Source of the DNA: JAUZQZ01 sp964624255
GTDB taxonomy: Bacteria > Pseudomonadota > Zetaproteobacteria > Mariprofundales > Mariprofundaceae
Direction: 5' to 3'
NCBI GenBank assembly: GCA_964624255.1
Contig: CAZUWV010000027.1
Location: forward strand, 1-17,799
Length of the DNA: 17,799 nucleotides
Of the stretch, positions 13,643-17,799 are shown one piece after another. The notes under the pieces were generated by a model. The model did not search any database and had not been told where the DNA came from. It saw nothing but the letters and a program-made list of their open reading frames with translations. Both the position numbers and the translations under genes were made by a program. Within the stretch, counting starts at the first letter, position 1; every line of letters begins with the position of its first letter.

Positions 13643-13670
13643 ATCCTGCAAGCATTTTTGCGTGCAGGAT
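13643..13670 (+). promoter_or_regulatory. Strong leader hairpin upstream of the DUF3683 gene
   Basis: ATCCTGCA-A-GCA-TTTT-TGC-G-TGCAGGAT is a symmetrical 28-base inverted repeat: an 8 bp stem, one A/G mismatch, a 3 bp inner stem and a TTTT loop. It lies 30 bases before the TTG start of the flavoprotein gene in the aspC-DUF3683 divergent region. TACAAT at 13617-13622 is a possible -10, which would put the hairpin in the 5' leader, but no fitting -35 was found. It could be a protein-binding operator, an mRNA stabiliser or an attenuator. No T-run follows it on either strand. Confidence 0.45.
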
Positions 13671-13699
13671 TCAGGTTTAATAACTTTTGGAGCCTCTCT

Positions 13700-16600
13700 T
13701 TGACTGATAATATTCGTGAGATTCCCTACAATTATACGTCCTATTCCGACAGGGAGATTGTGCTGCGTTTCCTTGGAAAGGAAGCCTGGGACGATTTGAA
13801 CGTCCTGCGCGACCAACGTAAAACGGGAAGGAGCGCGCGCAAACTGTTCGAGATTCTGGGTGACGTGTGGGTGGTGTCGCGTAATGCCTTCCTTAAGGAC
13901 GGGTTGCTAAAAGAGAAAAAACGCCTGCGCACCATGCAAACCCTGCATCAGGATCGTCTGGCGCGTATCGAAACAGCGGCGGACGGCAACGAACGAGTGC
14001 TGCGTATCGTCGGACAGACTCGTGAAATGTTAAATAAATTCAACAGCTGGTTTTCCGAGATACCGGGACAGCGTAAGCAGGCGCTGAAAATTTTTGCCCG
14101 TTATACCCACCGCAATAATATCCATTATGACGCATATACGCTGACACACCATGCCACGGACGCAACCGACTGGCGGCAAGAATATCCCTTCTGCGTCATT
14201 ACTCCGGATTCGCCGGAAGAAATTTCCGGCCTGGTTACGGCGGTACGCGAACTGGGGATGACCATCATCCCGCGCGGCGGTGGTACCGGCCTGTGTGGTG
14301 GCTCTGTACCCCTGCATGCGGATACAGTCATGATTAACGTTGAGAAACTGGATACCATCGGGCCGGTTGAAACGCGCGATACCGGTAGTAGTGGCAAGGT
14401 GCATACCATTACGGCACAGGCAGGTGCGGTGACCGGAAAGGTGATGGAAGCATCCCGGCCGCATGTGTTCGCCACCGACCCGACCAGCCTGTGGGCCTGT
14501 ACCATCGGCGGCAATGTCGCTTCCAATGCAGGTGGTAAACATGCGGTGATCTGGGGTACCTGCGTGGATAATCTACTCTCCTGGAAGATGGTCACGCCGG
14601 ACGGAAACTGGCTGGTGGTGACACGCATCAACCACAACATGGGCAAGATACCCGCTGATGGAGAAGCACAATTCAGTTTATCCCGCTTTCATCCGGACGG
14701 AATGACACCCCTGGGCAACGTGGAAACCATGGCCATTCCTGGCTCCGTCTTTCGCCGCAAAGGTCTGGGCAAGGATGTGACGCGCAAGGCCTTGGGCGGC
14801 TTGCCAGGCATCCAGAAAGAAGGTGTAGACGGGTTTATTACCGAAGCAACGTTTGTGCTACACGAGCCTTACACATACACGCAGACCGTATGTTGCGAAT
14901 TTTTCGGTCAGGAATTGACAGCAGCAACGCGCGCTATGGTGAATATCAAAGAGCATGTGGATGCGTCCAGTGGCTCACATCTGGAAGCACTGGAGCATTT
15001 TGACGAGAAATACGTCAAAGCCATTGACTATACGAGCAAATCAACCCGACGGGAGCGCCCGCGCGTCGTATTGCTGATTGATGTTTCCGGCAACAACAAG
15101 CGTTCGGTAGCCAAGGTATGTTCGGATATTTGCCGTATTGCCTCAATGGGAAATGGCGAAGGTTTCATCGCCACTTCAACAACAGACCGCAAGCATTTCT
15201 GGGATGATCGAGGGCGCATGGCGGCGATTGCCAAACATACGCGCGCCTTTAAACTCAATGAGGATGTCGTCATCCCTCTACACCGTTTATCCGAATACAA
15301 CGATTTTATCGAGCATCTTAATGTTGAGTATTCCATTAGAAACAAGATAGAAATCATTGATAATATTGCGTTTTATCTTAAAACAACCAGTCAATATCTC
15401 ACTGAAGGTGATACCCTGGGTCTATCTGAACTTGGAATAGAAGATGACGGATTTCTTGCCGACAAACTGGCGCAATGTAGTCAGCGCGTTTCCTCGGCGC
15501 GCCAATGCTGGCAAGCCTGCCTGGAGGGGCTGGATACCCCGGCAGCCAGGCTGGAACATATCCCGGACGGCATCACATACGATAAGGGCGAGACGCTGTT
15601 CCGCGTGATTCAGCGCGGAGACTTGCGCATTTCCTACCGGCGTGAGGTGGAAGCCCCACTGATGGATTTATTACGCGGTCATGATGCATTGCGGCAGGGC
15701 GTGCGTGAACGGCATCGGAAAACACTATCCCGCCGTATTGTGATCGCAACGCATATGCATGCCGGCGATGGCAATGTGCATACCAATGTGCCGGTTAACT
15801 CTAATGATTACGGCATGATGAAGCACGCGCATCATGTCGTTGAGCAGTTCATGACCAAGGCTGTTGAACTGGGTGGCGTGATATCCGGCGAACACGGCAT
15901 CGGCATCACCAAGTTGGCATACATGCCAGTCGAATATCTTCAGGAAATGGTCGTATACAAGAAAAAAGTGGATCCGGGAGGCTTGTTCAACCGTGACAAG
16001 CTGTTACCGGAAACCGACCTAACCTTCACCTATACGCCGAGCTTCAATTTGCTGGAGATGGAGTCCGTCATCCTTGAGGCGGCAGACTTAACGGCTTTGT
16101 CCGAAGAGATATCCTCTTGCCTGCGTTGCGGCAAGTGTAAGCCAGTGTGTAATACGCATTTTCCACGCACTTCCATGCTGTACTCCCCACGCAACAAAAT
16201 TCAGGCCACAGGTGCCATTATCGAAGCTTTCCTGTATGAATCACAGACCAGCAGCGGTATTTCGTTCGAACAGTTCGCGGGCTTAAGGGATGTGGCCGAT
16301 CACTGCACCCTTTGCCATAAGTGTGAAGCACCATGCCCCGTTAATATTGATTTCGGTATGGTGACCGAGCGCATGCGCGCGATTCTCAAGGACAAGGGGC
16401 AATCGCGATTTAACCTGGGTTCAAGGCTGTCGCTGCTATTTCTGGTGTCCAAAAACCCGGATGCGGTACGTCTGATGCGCAAGACGGTGATCGGCTGGGG
16501 TTATGCGGCGCATCGTCTTCTCCATCGAGCGGCCAGGGTCGCAGGACTTATCAAAAACATTCCGGCAGCAAAGCGAAATATAGCCGGAATTCCGGCACAA

Positions 16601-17506
16601 CTTATTAATTTCGTCGAACGCCCCTTACCCAAGCTCCCCATCGCCACGACGCGTTCCATGCTCGGCATCGACGGGCGCAACAGAAACGAGATCCCGATCC
16701 TGCGTGACCCGGACAAAGCCAATGATCGCGCCGTTTTCTATTTTCCCGGCTGTGGCTCGGAACGGCTGTTTTCACAGGTCGGGCTTGCAACGCAGGCGAT
16801 GTTGTTCGATCTCGGACTGAATGTGGTGCTTCCCCCCTCCTATTTGTGCTGCGGCTACCCTTCCACAGCCAGCGGCGACCATCAAAAAGGCGATCAGATC
16901 ACCTACGATAATCGTGTGCTGTTCCATCGTATCAAAACTGCGCTCTCCTATCTGGATTTCGAGGCGGTCATCGTTTCCTGTGGCACTTGCTACGATCAGC
17001 TAACCAAATATCAACTGAAACAGGTATTTCCGAATGCACCGCTGATGGATATTCACGAATATTTGATGACACAGAACATATCCGTACCGGATGTGCAGGG
17101 CGCCCAGTACATGTACCACGAGCCTTGCCATACACCGCTGAAACGGCATGGCTCGGAGGCCGCTATCAGCTCACTGCTGGGAGCGCCTTCTATCCAGTCT
17201 GCTGAATGCTGTGGTGAGGCGGGTACGCTGGCCGTAGCTCATCCTGCCATTGCTGGCAAGATTCGCGCTCGCAAGGAAGAAGAAATGAGCAAAGCCAAAG
17301 CGAAACTGAAGAAGGGTGATACACCGATCAAAGTCCTGACGTCCTGTCCATCCTGCCTTCAGGGACTGTCCCGGCTGGAAGGTGAAACGGATGTCGAGGC
17401 GGATTACATCGTCGTCGAACTCATCCGCCATCTGAAAGGCGAGGACTGGCAGGATACATTTATACATAAGGTGAAAAATGGTGGTATCGAACGCGTGCTA
17501 ATGTAA
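13700..17506 (+). CDS. DUF3683-type FAD and 4Fe-4S oxidoreductase fusion (D-lactate/glycolate dehydrogenase-like)
   Basis: The 1268-residue product joins five parts. A DUF3683 start has REIPYNYTSYSDREIVLRFL (6-25) and GDVWVVSRNAF (54-64). An FAD-binding domain has PDSPEEISGLV (169-179) and PRGGGTGLCGGSVP (191-204). A GlcD-like C-terminal oxidase domain has HMHAGDGNVHTNVP and GVISGEHGIGITK. A di-cluster ferredoxin region has CxxCxxCxxxC at 807-817 and at 869-879 (CTLCHKCEAPCPV). Two CCG cysteine-rich domains have Cys1018, Cys1050-1051, Cys1094/1097, Cys1143 and Cys1170-1171. The likely reaction is oxidation of a 2-hydroxy acid with electrons passed to quinone or another carrier; the substrate is unknown. 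I place the start at TTG 13700, preceded at seven bases by GGAG; the frame extends upstream only across antisense aspC. It is divergent from aspC. Confidence 0.9.
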   Translation: MTDNIREIPYNYTSYSDREIVLRFLGKEAWDDLNVLRDQRKTGRSARKLFEILGDVWVVSRNAFLKDGLLKEKKRLRTMQTLHQDRLARIETAADGNERVLRIVGQTREMLNKFNSWFSEIPGQRKQALKIFARYTHRNNIHYDAYTLTHHATDATDWRQEYPFCVITPDSPEEISGLVTAVRELGMTIIPRGGGTGLCGGSVPLHADTVMINVEKLDTIGPVETRDTGSSGKVHTITAQAGAVTGKVMEASRPHVFATDPTSLWACTIGGNVASNAGGKHAVIWGTCVDNLLSWKMVTPDGNWLVVTRINHNMGKIPADGEAQFSLSRFHPDGMTPLGNVETMAIPGSVFRRKGLGKDVTRKALGGLPGIQKEGVDGFITEATFVLHEPYTYTQTVCCEFFGQELTAATRAMVNIKEHVDASSGSHLEALEHFDEKYVKAIDYTSKSTRRERPRVVLLIDVSGNNKRSVAKVCSDICRIASMGNGEGFIATSTTDRKHFWDDRGRMAAIAKHTRAFKLNEDVVIPLHRLSEYNDFIEHLNVEYSIRNKIEIIDNIAFYLKTTSQYLTEGDTLGLSELGIEDDGFLADKLAQCSQRVSSARQCWQACLEGLDTPAARLEHIPDGITYDKGETLFRVIQRGDLRISYRREVEAPLMDLLRGHDALRQGVRERHRKTLSRRIVIATHMHAGDGNVHTNVPVNSNDYGMMKHAHHVVEQFMTKAVELGGVISGEHGIGITKLAYMPVEYLQEMVVYKKKVDPGGLFNRDKLLPETDLTFTYTPSFNLLEMESVILEAADLTALSEEISSCLRCGKCKPVCNTHFPRTSMLYSPRNKIQATGAIIEAFLYESQTSSGISFEQFAGLRDVADHCTLCHKCEAPCPVNIDFGMVTERMRAILKDKGQSRFNLGSRLSLLFLVSKNPDAVRLMRKTVIGWGYAAHRLLHRAARVAGLIKNIPAAKRNIAGIPAQLINFVERPLPKLPIATTRSMLGIDGRNRNEIPILRDPDKANDRAVFYFPGCGSERLFSQVGLATQAMLFDLGLNVVLPPSYLCCGYPSTASGDHQKGDQITYDNRVLFHRIKTALSYLDFEAVIVSCGTCYDQLTKYQLKQVFPNAPLMDIHEYLMTQNISVPDVQGAQYMYHEPCHTPLKRHGSEAAISSLLGAPSIQSAECCGEAGTLAVAHPAIAGKIRARKEEEMSKAKAKLKKGDTPIKVLTSCPSCLQGLSRLEGETDVEADYIVVELIRHLKGEDWQDTFIHKVKNGGIERVLM

Positions 17507-17517
17507 ACATATTCTGC

Positions 17518-17550
17518 GTCCATCCAGCACCCGTAGATGGACATTTTAAT
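17518..17550 (+). terminator. Possible intrinsic terminator after the DUF3683 gene
   Basis: GTCCATC (17518-17524) and GATGGAC (17536-17542) form a 7 bp perfect stem with an 11-base loop, followed at once by ATTTTAAT. It begins 12 bases after the stop codon. The T-run is short, so termination may be partial. Confidence 0.45.
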
Positions 17551-17581
17551 CCGCGATTTAGAAACCGAGGGCGTATAGTCT

Positions 17582-17708
17582 GTCCTTGGAACCAATTACA
17601 AAACTCGTGGCGGCGATCGGCTACCCCACTTTGGCCCATTTCCGAGCTCGAATTTCGCTCCATGGAACCAGCAAGGACGCGGCAGTATTCGCGAATAATG
17701 CAGGCTAG
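17582..17708. repeat. Dispersed modular repeat, copy 3, joined to a MITE-like end
   Basis: Three modules lie together. Alpha (17589-17632) has GAACCAATTACAAAACTC and GCGATCGGCT-CCCAC. Inverted beta (17642-17672) has AATTTCGCTCCATGGAACC. The last 38 bases (17671-17708), reverse-complemented, match the left end of copies A and B: CTAGCCTGCATTATTCGCGA, then TGCCGCGTCCTTG. No matching right end is present, so this is a composite or truncated element. GTCCTTG (17582-17588) and CAAGGAC (17672-17678) are an inverted pair around alpha and beta. No gene is visible. Confidence 0.65.
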
Positions 17709-17717
17709 CACTGCCCT

Positions 17718-17799
17718 TTATCCATAAGTCATGCCCCAGCGAATCGCCCGGTGGTCATATGCAAGGCGCGTGCTTGCGGCAAGGGTTATTCCCTTGCAA
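17718..17799 (-). CDS. Possible C-terminal end of an unidentified gene
   Basis: A minus-strand frame is open from the window edge to a TAA at 17718-17720, giving 26 codons that end LAYDHRAIRWGMTYG. The sequence looks protein-like but I do not recognise it. The stop would lie ten bases from the repeat at 17582-17708, as other gene ends in this window do. A plus-strand frame from an ATG at 17731 (MPQRIARWSYARR) is also open to the edge but has no ribosome site. With so little sequence this is a weak call. Confidence 0.3.
   Translation of the reverse strand, partial: CKGITLAASTRLAYDHRAIRWGMTYG

Noticed and set aside
13385..13699. Upstream extension of the DUF3683 reading frame
   Set aside because: It overlaps aspC on the other strand by about 170 bases and the product before TTG 13700 has no DUF3683 similarity; GGAG at seven bases supports 13700.

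Overview
The window looks like bacterial chromosome of medium G+C, most likely a proteobacterium. The reasons are the DUF3683 respiratory-type flavoprotein, the xseA/M23/SPOR cell-envelope genes and the type of TrmB, FolK and FolP. A folP-cdaA-cdaR-glmM order (c-di-AMP synthesis beside folate and cell-wall precursor synthesis) is typical of Firmicutes and of some deltaproteobacterial and deep-branching proteobacterial lineages, and is unusual in common gamma- or betaproteobacteria. A more precise taxon cannot be read from the sequence alone.

Layout. Positions 1-159 (minus) hold the start of a small membrane protein cut by the window edge. A DUF4438 gene (457-1338, minus) is bracketed by two same-orientation copies of a ~165 bp element with terminal inverted repeats (250-418 and 1464-1625). 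trmB (1622-2323, minus) ends inside the second copy. Divergently from trmB run xseA, an exported M23 endopeptidase overlapping it by 4 bp, and a SPOR-domain membrane protein. These are followed by a frameshifted gamma-glutamyltransferase and folK. Convergent with folK is a minus-strand operon transcribed aspC, (a possible 31-codon ORF), folP, cdaA, cdaR, glmM, DHH phosphoesterase, with gaps of 1-9 bp or small overlaps from folP onward. Divergent from aspC is a 1268-residue FAD / 4Fe-4S / CCG-domain oxidoreductase (DUF3683 family). The last 290 bases hold a possible terminator, a composite dispersed repeat and the possible end of another minus-strand gene.

How it fits together. CdaA makes c-di-AMP. 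CdaR is its membrane regulator, and GlmM makes glucosamine-1-phosphate for peptidoglycan and is a known CdaA partner in Firmicutes. The last gene of this operon is a DHH/DHHA1 phosphoesterase, the superfamily that contains c-di-AMP and pApA hydrolases, so synthesis and a candidate turnover enzyme may be co-transcribed. FolK and FolP, consecutive steps of folate synthesis, lie on converging transcription units. The M23 peptidase and SPOR protein point to septal or peptidoglycan remodelling.

The most unusual feature is a set of modular dispersed repeats placed extremely close to gene ends: one supplies the stop codon of trmB, one starts one base after the M23 stop codon, and another abuts the start of the SPOR gene. 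Other points are the ggt frameshift exactly at the large/small subunit boundary, a hairpin that takes in the aspC start codon, a strong hairpin in the leader of the DUF3683 gene, and a small ORF whose stop overlaps the folP start. No rRNA, tRNA, CRISPR or complete transposase gene was seen.
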